Below are positions 1 through 5,660 of a DNA stretch of 7,355 nt, one piece after another (position 1 is the stretch's first letter; every line of letters starts with the position of its first letter). The notes below the pieces were generated by a model. That model was not told the origin of the DNA. It did not search any database and was given only the letters and a program-made list of their open reading frames with translations. The DNA is from Microbacterium sp. (GTDB taxonomy: Bacteria; Actinomycetota; Actinomycetes; Actinomycetales; Microbacteriaceae), in contig JAITUD010000265.1 in the NCBI GenBank assembly GCA_031286555.1, forward strand, positions 1-7,355, given 5' to 3'. The position numbers and the translations under genes are program-made.

Positions 1-48
1 CTGAACCTCCGGGCACGACAGGCGCCCGCCAGAAGAGAGAAGAAGGAA

Positions 49-252
49 ATGAACGAGAACCCGATCCCCGAACTGACCCGACGCCGGGCCGCGTCACTGT
101 TCACCGACGAGTCCGGCGCCGCGACCGCGGAGTACGCGATCACCACGATGGCCGCGGTCGCCTTCGCCGGACTGCTGGTCGTCATCATGAAGTCGGACGA
201 GGTGCGCGGCATCCTCACCGATCTCGTGCGCCGGGCGCTCACGGTGTCGTGA
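49..252 (+). CDS. DUF4244 / Flp-like type IVb pilin, very short
   Basis: This 67-residue protein looks like the structural pilin of a Tad (tight adherence) system. Residues 18-29 read FTDESG-AATAEY. A Gly at 23 is followed by Glu at +5 (E28) and Tyr at +6 (Y29), which is the prepilin-peptidase cleavage signature of Flp pilins. A hydrophobic helix follows (about residues 30-47, AITTMAAVAFAGLLVVIM). Before it lies a basic leader with RRR at 11-13. Cleavage after G23 would leave a mature subunit of only 44 residues. The family name DUF4244 is recalled from the equivalent gene in actinobacterial tad loci (Rv3656c in M. tuberculosis), not searched. The ATG at 49 has a purine-rich stretch just upstream, with AAGGA at 43-47, although the spacing is very short. 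The frame stays open to the window edge with no ATG, GTG or TTG start. The stop overlaps the next start, so translation is probably coupled to tadE. Confidence 0.85.
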   Translation: MNENPIPELTRRRAASLFTDESGAATAEYAITTMAAVAFAGLLVVIMKSDEVRGILTDLVRRALTVS

Positions 253-605
253 TGCGATCACGCGGGCGGCGGATGCCGGACGAGAGGGGCTCGGTGGCGG
301 CGGAGCTGGCCATCGCCGTGCCGGCCGTGCTCCTTGTCATGATGCTGGGCGTCGGCGCGCTCGCCGCCGCCGCCCGCCAGGTCGCCCTGCAGGACGCGGC
401 GGCGGATGCCGCACGGCTGCTCGGACGCGGCGAGAGCACAGGCCGCGCGTTCGGCGCGGTCAGTGCCGCCGTCGACGGAGCGGGGGCGGCATCCGAGCAG
501 CGGGGCGATCTGATCTGCGTCACCGCGACTGCCGACCTGTCGGTCGGTCGCGTGATCTCGGTTCCGCTGCGCGCCTCGAGCTGCGCGCTCTCCGGCGGGC
601 TGTGA
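249..605 (+). CDS. TadE-like pseudopilin (Tad pilus assembly)
   Basis: This 118-residue protein is a TadE-family minor pseudopilin, thought to act at the membrane in pilus assembly. R13-G14 is followed by SVAAE, so E19 sits at +5 after a Gly: the class III prepilin-peptidase signature. A hydrophobic helix covers about residues 20-42, followed by the Ala-rich RQVALQDAAADAAR segment (43-56) typical of TadE proteins. The extracytoplasmic part has two cysteines, C90 and C112, which could form a disulfide. The start is either GTG at 249, giving a 4-bp GTGA overlap with the upstream stop, or the adjacent ATG at 252, giving a TGATG overlap. Neither has a clear Shine-Dalgarno sequence, consistent with translational coupling. 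A later ATG at 273 would still keep the cleavage motif. The equivalent M. tuberculosis gene is Rv3655c (recalled). The stop is 15 bp before the next gene. Confidence 0.85.
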   Translation: MMRSRGRRMPDERGSVAAELAIAVPAVLLVMMLGVGALAAAARQVALQDAAADAARLLGRGESTGRAFGAVSAAVDGAGAASEQRGDLICVTATADLSVGRVISVPLRASSCALSGGL

Positions 606-610
606 AGAGA

Positions 611-616
611 GGAGGA
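611..616 (+). promoter_or_regulatory. Shine-Dalgarno of the TadE/TadG-like gene
   Basis: GGAGGA lies 4 nt before the ATG at 621. It is the only strong Shine-Dalgarno sequence in the tad section. It fixes the start of the third gene, whose frame is shared with tadE and closed by the tadE stop at 603-605. Confidence 0.7.
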
Positions 617-620
617 ACCC

Positions 621-950
621 ATGGCCGGAACAGCCTTCGCGACCGGCGTGCTCGCCGTCACTGCGACGCTCGCCCTCGGCCTCGCGGCGGTGGGCGGAGC
701 ATCCGTCACCGCGCAGCGGACCGCGGCCGCCGCCGATGCCGCCGCGCTCGCCGCGGCCGACACGGCATCCGGCGCGGTGCCCGCCGCCGACGACCCCTGC
801 GTCGTCGCGGAACGGGTGGCCGCGGCATCCGGCGCGTCCCTCGTGGACTGCTCCGTCGACGGACTGGTGGCGACGGTGCAGGTCAGGGCGGCGTACGCTG
901 GTCTCGCCGCCGTCTCCCGGGCCCGAGCAGGGCCACCCGACGGGACCTGA
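621..950 (+). CDS. Small TadE/TadG-like secreted or membrane protein of the tad locus
   Basis: This 109-residue protein is placed by position and composition with the short 'helicase/secretion neighbourhood TadE-like' proteins of actinobacteria (Rv3654c type, recalled). The N terminus is a single hydrophobic segment (about residues 9-29). It is followed by QRTAAAADAAALAAAD (32-47), which matches the Tad/TadG-like pattern of an 'AADAAALAAA' stretch after a transmembrane helix. Two cysteines, C60 and C77, are in the distal part. Unlike the two preceding genes it has no Gly plus Glu(+5) cleavage motif, and almost nothing precedes the helix. It is therefore probably an anchored or signal-sequence protein rather than a processed pseudopilin. 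No earlier in-frame start exists, because the tadE stop lies 15 bp upstream. It is the last gene of the tad section. Its exact function is unknown. Confidence 0.8.
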   Translation: MAGTAFATGVLAVTATLALGLAAVGGASVTAQRTAAAADAAALAAADTASGAVPAADDPCVVAERVAAASGASLVDCSVDGLVATVQVRAAYAGLAAVSRARAGPPDGT

Positions 951-979
951 CTGCGGAACCTCCCCTCATCGACGCTGTG

Positions 980-1007
980 TTCACGACACGAACGCGGTGT
1001 GTATGGT
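980..1007 (+). promoter_or_regulatory. Candidate topA promoter
   Basis: TTCACG (980-985, 4/6 to TTGACA) and TATGGT (1002-1007, 4/6 to TATAAT) are separated by 16 bp in the 81-bp space between the tad genes and topA. Initiation about 6-7 bp after the -10 box would fall near 1013-1014. That gives a leader of under 20 nt before the TTG at 1032 that includes the Shine-Dalgarno at 1020-1024. A short inverted repeat, GTTC at 979-982 and GAAC at 990-993, overlaps the -35 box; its meaning is unknown. The call rests on pattern match only. Confidence 0.4.
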
Positions 1008-1018
1008 GTGCTTCGAAG

Positions 1019-1024
1019 AAAGGA
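1019..1024 (+). promoter_or_regulatory. Shine-Dalgarno deciding the topA start (TTG)
   Basis: AAAGGA lies 7 nt before the TTG at 1032, the ideal distance. The upstream in-frame GTG codons at 999 and 1008 lack such a site and lie at or before the predicted transcription start. TTG is therefore preferred as the start. Confidence 0.65.
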
Positions 1025-1031
1025 CGCACCC

Positions 1032-3848
1032 TTGGCTGAAGGCAAGAAGCTCGTCATCGTCGAGTCCCCGACGAAGATGCGGTCTATTCAGGGGTACCTC
1101 GGCGACGGCTACGAGGTGCTCAGCTCGGTGGGTCACATCCGCGACCTCGCCGACAAGAAGGACATCCCGGCTGCGGACAAGCAGGCGTACGGCAAGTACT
1201 CGATCGACGTCGATCACGGCTTCGACCCGTACTACGTCGTCTCGGATCGCAAGACCAAGACCGTCGCCGAGCTCAAGCGCGCCCTCAAGTCCGCCGACGA
1301 GCTCCTGCTCGCCACTGATGAGGACCGCGAGGGCGAGGCCATCGCATGGCACCTGCTCGAGACCCTCAAGCCGAAGGTGCCCGTCAAGCGGATGGTCTTC
1401 CACGAGATCACCAAGGACGCCATCCAGGCCGCCGTCGGCAAGACCCGTGAGCTCGATCTCGCGCTCGTCGACGCACAGGAGACCCGCCGCATCCTCGATC
1501 GTCTGTACGGCTGGGACGTGTCGCCGGTGCTCTGGTACAAGGTCAAGACCGGCCTGTCGGCCGGTCGCGTGCAGTCCGCAGCCACCCGCATGATCGTCGA
1601 CCGGGAGCGCGAGCGCATGGCGTTCACCTCCGCCGAGTACTGGGACGTCGAGTCGCAGGCCTCGGCGAAGGGTTCGGCGTTCCGTGTGCGCCTGGTGCGC
1701 GTCGACGGCGGCCAGCTCGCTCGCGGCACCGACTTCGACGACACCGGAAAGCTGAAGAAGGCCGTCGTCGTCCTCAGCGAGAAGCAGGCGGCCGAGATCG
1801 CCGCAGCCGTGGATGCCGCGGCGCGTGCGACCGTCACCAAGGTCGAGGCCAAGCCCGGCACCCGCAGCCCGTACGCCCCGTTCACCACCTCCACCATGCA
1901 GCAGGAGGCAGGACGCAAGCTCTCGATGAGCGCGAAGCAGGCGATGAGCACTGCCCAGCGACTGTACGAGAAGGGGTACATCACCTATATGCGCACCGAC
2001 TCGGTCGCGCTGAGCACGCAGGCCATCCAGGCCGCACGCAACCAGGCCGTCGCACTCTACGGCGACGCCGCCGTGCCGCTGAAGCCGCGTGTGTACAAGT
2101 CGAAGAGCAAGAACGCGCAGGAGGCGCACGAGGCGATCCGCCCCTCCGGCGAGACCTTCCGCACCCCGGCATCCGTCTCCTCGCAGCTGGATCGCGACGA
2201 GCAGCGCCTCTACGACCTGATCTGGAAGCGCACCGTCGCCAGCCAGATGTCCGACGCGAAGTACGAGACCACCACGGTCACGCTCGAGGCCGACGCTGCG
2301 GGCAAGCGCGTCGAGTTCACCGCATCCGGCACCGTGTACACCTTCAAGGGCTGCCTCGAGGCCTACGAAGAGGGACGCGATGAGAAGCGCAACTCGCAGG
2401 ACGCCGCCGAGAACCAGTCGCTGCCGGCGGTCGCCGTCGGCGATGAGCTCGGCATGGCCGAGTCCGAGGCCAAGGGGCACCGCACCAGCCCCAAGCCCCG
2501 CTACACCGAGGCATCCCTCGTGAAGGCGCTCGAAGAGCACGGCATCGGCCGTCCGTCGACGTTCGCCAGCATCATCGGCACCGTCATCGACCGCGGCTAC
2601 GCGACCAAGCGCGGGCAGGCGCTCGTGCCGACCTGGATGGCGTTCAGCGTGGTGCGGCTGCTCGAGCAGCACTTCGCCGAGCTGATCGACTACGACTTCA
2701 CCGCCGCACTCGAGGACGACCTCGACGCCATCGCCCGCGGTGAGCAGAAACGGGCCGAGTGGCTGAACTCGTTCTACTTCGGCTCGGACGAGCACGTGGG
2801 CCTGCGACAGGTCGTCGACAACCTCGGCGAGATCGACGCGCGCGCGCTGAACTCCACGCCGATCGCCGAGAACGTCACGCTGCGCTTCGGCAAGTACGGC
2901 CCCTACCTCGAGGTCGCCGACCCGGCGAACCCCGAGGCGAAGCCGCGCATCGTGAACGTCCCCGAGGATCTCGCACCCGACGAGCTCACCCCCGCCAAGG
3001 CGAAGGAGCTCGTCGACGCTCCGGTCGCGGGCGACCGAGTGCTGGGCGAGAACCCTGAGAACGGCAAGATCATCGTCGTCAAGGACGGCCGGTTCGGTCC
3101 CTACGTGCAGGAGAACGATCCGGTCACCGAGGATGCGGCGGTCGACGCCGCCACCGGCGAGGTCGTCGAGGAGAAGCCGAAGAAGAAGGCCAAGAAGGAT
3201 GCCGCGCCCAAGCCGCGCACCGGGTCGCTGTTCCGCTCCATGTCCGTCGACACGATCGACCTCGACACCGCGCTGAAGCTGCTGAGCCTGCCGCGCGTCG
3301 TCGGCGCCGATCCCGAGTCCGGTGAGGAGATCACGGCGCAGAACGGTCGCTACGGTCCCTACCTGAAGAAGGGCGCCGACTCCCGTTCGCTGGAGAGCGA
3401 GCAGCAGATCTTCGACATCACGCTCGATCAGGCGCTGGCGATCTACGCGCAGCCGAAGTACGGCGCCGGTTCGCGCCGCGCCTCCAGCGCGATCGCCGAG
3501 TTCGAGGCTGACCCGGTCCGCGGCAAGCCGATCCGCATCCGCGACGGCCGGTTCGGCCCGTACGTCACCGACGGCGAGACGAACGTCACGATCCCGCGCG
3601 GCCAGCAGCCCACCGACATCACGTTCGAGGCCGCCGTGCAGATGCTCGCCGACAAGCGCGCGAAGGGCCCGGCGCCGAAGCGCGGCGCGAAGAAGGCCCC
3701 TGCGAAGAAGCCGGCAGCTAAGAAGGCGCCCGCGAAGAAGGCGCCCGCGAAGACGGATGCTGAGAAGGCGGCCGCTCGGTCGGCCGCGGCGAAGAAGGCG
3801 GCGGCGACGCGTGCCGCGAACGCGGCGAAGAAGAAGGCAGGTTCGTGA
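1032..3848 (+). CDS. topA: DNA topoisomerase I (type IA, omega protein)
   Basis: TopA relaxes negative supercoils by breaking and passing one DNA strand through a transient 5'-phosphotyrosine link. From the TTG start it has 938 residues. The Toprim domain begins LVIVESPTK (7-15, with E11) and carries the Mg-binding DEDREGE at 96-102. The catalytic tyrosine is Y319 in YITYMRTDS. Other hallmarks are TGLSAGRVQS and GIGRPSTFASI. The C terminus has no zinc-finger cysteines. Instead it has four Toprim-C-type repeats with cores G(K/R)(F/Y)GPY at about 620, 686, 772 and 839. A Lys-rich linker (KPKKKAKK) lies between repeats two and three, and an Ala/Lys/Pro tail runs from about 875 to the end. This is the actinobacterial architecture, in which the basic tail is known to help DNA binding and processivity. 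It overlaps tmk by 4 bp. An 11-codon N-terminal extension from GTG 999 is possible but unlikely. Confidence 0.98.
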   Translation: MAEGKKLVIVESPTKMRSIQGYLGDGYEVLSSVGHIRDLADKKDIPAADKQAYGKYSIDVDHGFDPYYVVSDRKTKTVAELKRALKSADELLLATDEDREGEAIAWHLLETLKPKVPVKRMVFHEITKDAIQAAVGKTRELDLALVDAQETRRILDRLYGWDVSPVLWYKVKTGLSAGRVQSAATRMIVDRERERMAFTSAEYWDVESQASAKGSAFRVRLVRVDGGQLARGTDFDDTGKLKKAVVVLSEKQAAEIAAAVDAAARATVTKVEAKPGTRSPYAPFTTSTMQQEAGRKLSMSAKQAMSTAQRLYEKGYITYMRTDSVALSTQAIQAARNQAVALYGDAAVPLKPRVYKSKSKNAQEAHEAIRPSGETFRTPASVSSQLDRDEQRLYDLIWKRTVASQMSDAKYETTTVTLEADAAGKRVEFTASGTVYTFKGCLEAYEEGRDEKRNSQDAAENQSLPAVAVGDELGMAESEAKGHRTSPKPRYTEASLVKALEEHGIGRPSTFASIIGTVIDRGYATKRGQALVPTWMAFSVVRLLEQHFAELIDYDFTAALEDDLDAIARGEQKRAEWLNSFYFGSDEHVGLRQVVDNLGEIDARALNSTPIAENVTLRFGKYGPYLEVADPANPEAKPRIVNVPEDLAPDELTPAKAKELVDAPVAGDRVLGENPENGKIIVVKDGRFGPYVQENDPVTEDAAVDAATGEVVEEKPKKKAKKDAAPKPRTGSLFRSMSVDTIDLDTALKLLSLPRVVGADPESGEEITAQNGRYGPYLKKGADSRSLESEQQIFDITLDQALAIYAQPKYGAGSRRASSAIAEFEADPVRGKPIRIRDGRFGPYVTDGETNVTIPRGQQPTDITFEAAVQMLADKRAKGPAPKRGAKKAPAKKPAAKKAPAKKAPAKTDAEKAAARSAAAKKAAATRAANAAKKKAGS
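3690..3749 (+). repeat. Four tandem 15-bp units encoding the TopA KKAPA tail
   Basis: Units lie at 3690-3704, 3705-3719, 3720-3734 and 3735-3749. They encode KKAPA, KKPAA, KKAPA and KKAPA (TopA residues 887-906). The last two units are identical at the DNA level (AAGAAGGCGCCCGCG). The first has two changes and the second is more diverged. Because the unit length is a multiple of three, gain or loss of copies would keep the topA frame and the downstream tmk overlap. Confidence 0.85.
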
Positions 3849-4465
3849 CCTCCGGCCTCTGGATCACGTTCGAGGGCGGCGACGGCTCGGGGAAGACCAC
3901 CCAGTCCGAGCTGCTCTCGACCTGGCTCGGCGCTGGCGGGCGCAGCGTGCTGCACACTCGTGAGCCGGGCGGTTCCGAGGTGGGCAGGCTGATCCGCGAC
4001 ATCGTGCTGCACCACCGCGGCGACATCGCCCCGCGCGCCGAGGCGCTCCTCTACGCAGCCGATCGCGCGCACCACGTCGCGACGGTCGTCCGCCCTGCAC
4101 TGGCGCGCGGCGAGGTCGTCATCCAGGACCGGTACCTCGACTCGTCGGTGGCGTACCAGGGAGCCGGTCGGGTGCTCGACGGCACCGAGGTGCGCGACCT
4201 GTCGCTGTGGGCGACCGAGGGGGCGCTGCCCGATCTCACCGTGCTGCTCGACCTCGACCCGGCCGCCGCCCGTCTGCGCCTGGACGCCGACGACAAGCCC
4301 TTCGACCGCCTCGAGGCCGAGAAGGAGGAGTTCCACATCCGGGTGCGCGAGGCCTATCTCGCCCTGGCGGACGTCGAGCCAGGGCGCTTCCTCGTCGTCG
4401 ACGCGGCACTGCCTGCGCACGAGATCGCCGCGCAGATCCGCGACCGCGTCGACCCGCTGCTCTGA
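3845..4465 (+). CDS. tmk: Thymidylate (dTMP) kinase
   Basis: Tmk phosphorylates dTMP to dTDP with ATP, the step through which all cellular dTTP must pass. It is cytoplasmic, and the 206-residue length is normal. The P-loop is GGDGSGKTT (11-19). REPGGS (39-44) and DRYLDSSVAYQG (95-106) are the dTMP-binding signatures, including the DRY motif. PDLTVLLDLDP (129-139) forms a core strand. The LID stretch (about 143-157) carries R143, R145, K151 and R155 before the conserved DRLE. The start is GTG at 3845, giving a GTGA overlap with the topA stop. AAGG at 3834-3837, inside the topA tail codons, sits 7 nt upstream as the ribosome-binding site. The overlap implies co-transcription and translational coupling with topA, linking DNA topology and nucleotide supply in one operon. 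Confidence 0.97.
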   Translation: MTSGLWITFEGGDGSGKTTQSELLSTWLGAGGRSVLHTREPGGSEVGRLIRDIVLHHRGDIAPRAEALLYAADRAHHVATVVRPALARGEVVIQDRYLDSSVAYQGAGRVLDGTEVRDLSLWATEGALPDLTVLLDLDPAAARLRLDADDKPFDRLEAEKEEFHIRVREAYLALADVEPGRFLVVDAALPAHEIAAQIRDRVDPLL

Positions 4466-4489
4466 CCCGCGGGCGTCGGACCCTCCGAT

Positions 4490-4495
4490 TAGGCT
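4490..4495 (+). promoter_or_regulatory. -10 box of a probable leaderless holB promoter
   Basis: TAGGCT fits the actinobacterial TANNNT -10 form and ends 7 nt before the holB ATG at 4503. Initiation would then occur at or next to the A of the ATG, giving a leaderless mRNA. No good -35 box is visible at 16-19 bp upstream. A small inverted repeat, TCGGA (4476-4480) and TCCGA (4484-4488) around CCC, abuts the box. GGAG at 4496-4499 could instead be a closely spaced Shine-Dalgarno (3 nt) on a read-through transcript from tmk. Confidence 0.45.
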
Positions 4496-4502
4496 GGAGC
4501 GC

Positions 4503-5660
4503 ATGACCCTCACGACCACCGCCCCGTTCCCGTGGACGGATGTCTGGGGGCAGGACGCCGCGGTCGAGACGCTGCGTCAGGCGGCATCCGATCCTGCCGC
4601 GCTCTCGCACGCCTGGCTGCTCACCGGGCCGCCAGGATCCGGCCGCTCCACGCTCGCGTACGCCTTCGCGGCCGCGCTGATCTCCGACACCCCCGACGAC
4701 GAGAACACGATGCGTCAGGTGCTGGCCGGCACCCATCCGGACGTCACCGTGCTGCGCACCGAGAAGGTGCTCATCACCATCAAGGAGGCGCGCGATCTGG
4801 TCGCCCGCTCCTATTTCGCGCCCTCCGCGGGGCGCTACCGGGTGATCGTGGTCGAGGACGCCGACCGCATGGTCGAGCGCACCTCGAACGTGCTGCTGAA
4901 GGCTCTCGAAGAGCCGCCCGAGCAGACGGTGTGGGTGCTCTGCGCGCCCAGCGAGGCCGATCTGCTGCCGACCATCCGCTCCCGGGTCCGTGCCCTGCGG
5001 CTGCGCGAGCCGGATGCCGCCGACGTCGCGCGTCTGATCGTGGAGCGCACCGGGGTGGACGAGCAGATCGCCGAGCAGGCCGCGCGGCATGCCCAGCGGC
5101 ACATCGGCATGGCGCAGCGCCTCGCCACGGACGAGGCCGCGCGGCGCCGCCGCGACGAGACCCTGCGCGCCGTGCTCGGTGTCGGCGGCGTCCGCGATGC
5201 GGTCGACGTCGCCGGTCGCGTCATCCAGGCAGCCACCGACGACGCCAAGTCGCTCACCGCCGAGCGGGATGCCGCAGAGCGTGCGGCTCTGCTGCGCACT
5301 GTCGGCGTCGCGGAGGGGCAGGCGGTGCCGCCCGCGCTGCGCACTCAGATCTCGGCGCTCGAGGACGACCAGAAGAAGCGCGCGACCCGCAGCCTGCGCG
5401 ACGGCATCGATCGGGTGCTCACCGACCTGCAGTCGATGTTCCGCGACGTCATCATGCTGCAGTACGGCCGCGGTGACGATCTGATCAACCGCGAGCTCGA
5501 GGACGACCTGCGCCGCCTCGCCGAAACCTGGCCGATCGAGCGCACGCTGATCGTGCTCGACCACCTCGCCGACACCCGCGAGTCACTGGAGCGCAATGTC
5601 GCCCCGCTGCTCGCCCTGGAGAGCCTTCTCGTGACTGTCACGAGCGGAAGGACACCGTGA
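4503..5660 (+). CDS. holB: DNA polymerase III delta' subunit (clamp loader)
   Basis: Delta' is the non-motor AAA+ subunit of the clamp loader, which places the beta sliding clamp on primed DNA. The protein has 385 residues. An AAA+ domain covers about 10-210, with Walker A-like GPPGSGRST (42-50), Walker B-like VIVVEDADRM (114-123), NVLLKALEEPP (129-139), and sensor/Arg-finger motif TIRSRVR (157-163). The C-terminal half is the helical collar region (about 220-380), with the RTQISALEDDQKKRATRSLRD stretch seen in actinobacterial delta' proteins. Oddities: the Walker A lysine is R48; the four zinc-binding cysteines expected after the first helix are absent (the only cysteine is C147); and the usual SRC motif is SRV, with the finger arginine R161 kept. 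Lack of ATP binding is normal for delta'. DnaX (gamma/tau) is unlikely given these losses and the gene's position. The stop overlaps the next start by 4 bp. Confidence 0.93.
   Translation: MTLTTTAPFPWTDVWGQDAAVETLRQAASDPAALSHAWLLTGPPGSGRSTLAYAFAAALISDTPDDENTMRQVLAGTHPDVTVLRTEKVLITIKEARDLVARSYFAPSAGRYRVIVVEDADRMVERTSNVLLKALEEPPEQTVWVLCAPSEADLLPTIRSRVRALRLREPDAADVARLIVERTGVDEQIAEQAARHAQRHIGMAQRLATDEAARRRRDETLRAVLGVGGVRDAVDVAGRVIQAATDDAKSLTAERDAAERAALLRTVGVAEGQAVPPALRTQISALEDDQKKRATRSLRDGIDRVLTDLQSMFRDVIMLQYGRGDDLINRELEDDLRRLAETWPIERTLIVLDHLADTRESLERNVAPLLALESLLVTVTSGRTP
5646..5652 (+). promoter_or_regulatory. Shine-Dalgarno of the exported hydrolase gene
   Basis: GGAAGGA lies inside the last codons of holB, 4 nt before the GTG start at 5657. 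It supports that start and independent ribosome loading despite the 4-bp overlap. Confidence 0.65.

Noticed and set aside
1..48. Possible end of an upstream gene
   Set aside because: A TGA at 2-4 could be the stop of a preceding tad gene, but there is too little sequence to support a call.
919..935. GGCCC-GAGCA-GGGCC hairpin near the end of the third tad gene, considered as a terminator
   Set aside because: The stem is only 5 bp, lies inside coding sequence and is not followed by a T run. Such repeats are expected by chance at this GC content.
979..993. GTTC-N7-GAAC inverted repeat near the topA -35 box, considered as a LexA-type SOS box
   Set aside because: Actinobacterial SOS boxes read GAAC-N4-GTTC, the opposite order and a different spacing. 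There is no other sign of damage control.
239..1057. 272-codon minus-strand open frame across the tad genes
   Set aside because: Its Ala/Ser/Thr/Arg-rich low-complexity translation mirrors the Ala-rich sense proteins. The sense frames show prepilin motifs, ordered overlaps and, for the third gene, a strong Shine-Dalgarno site.
602..1593. Plus-strand Arg/Pro-rich frames at 602-1039 and 736-1593
   Set aside because: These are out-of-frame readings of the TadG-like gene and topA. Their translations are dominated by Arg, Pro and Ser with no domain.
981..2795. Long open frame of about 604 codons on the minus strand, opposite topA
   Set aside because: It is fully covered by topA, whose motifs are unmistakable. 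Its translation is low-complexity Leu/Gly/Val/Arg-rich sequence typical of the complement of a GC-rich gene, with no recognisable domain.
4466..4473. CCCGCGGG palindrome directly after the tmk stop
   Set aside because: It is an 8-bp GC-only palindrome that is too short to form a terminator and has no T run.
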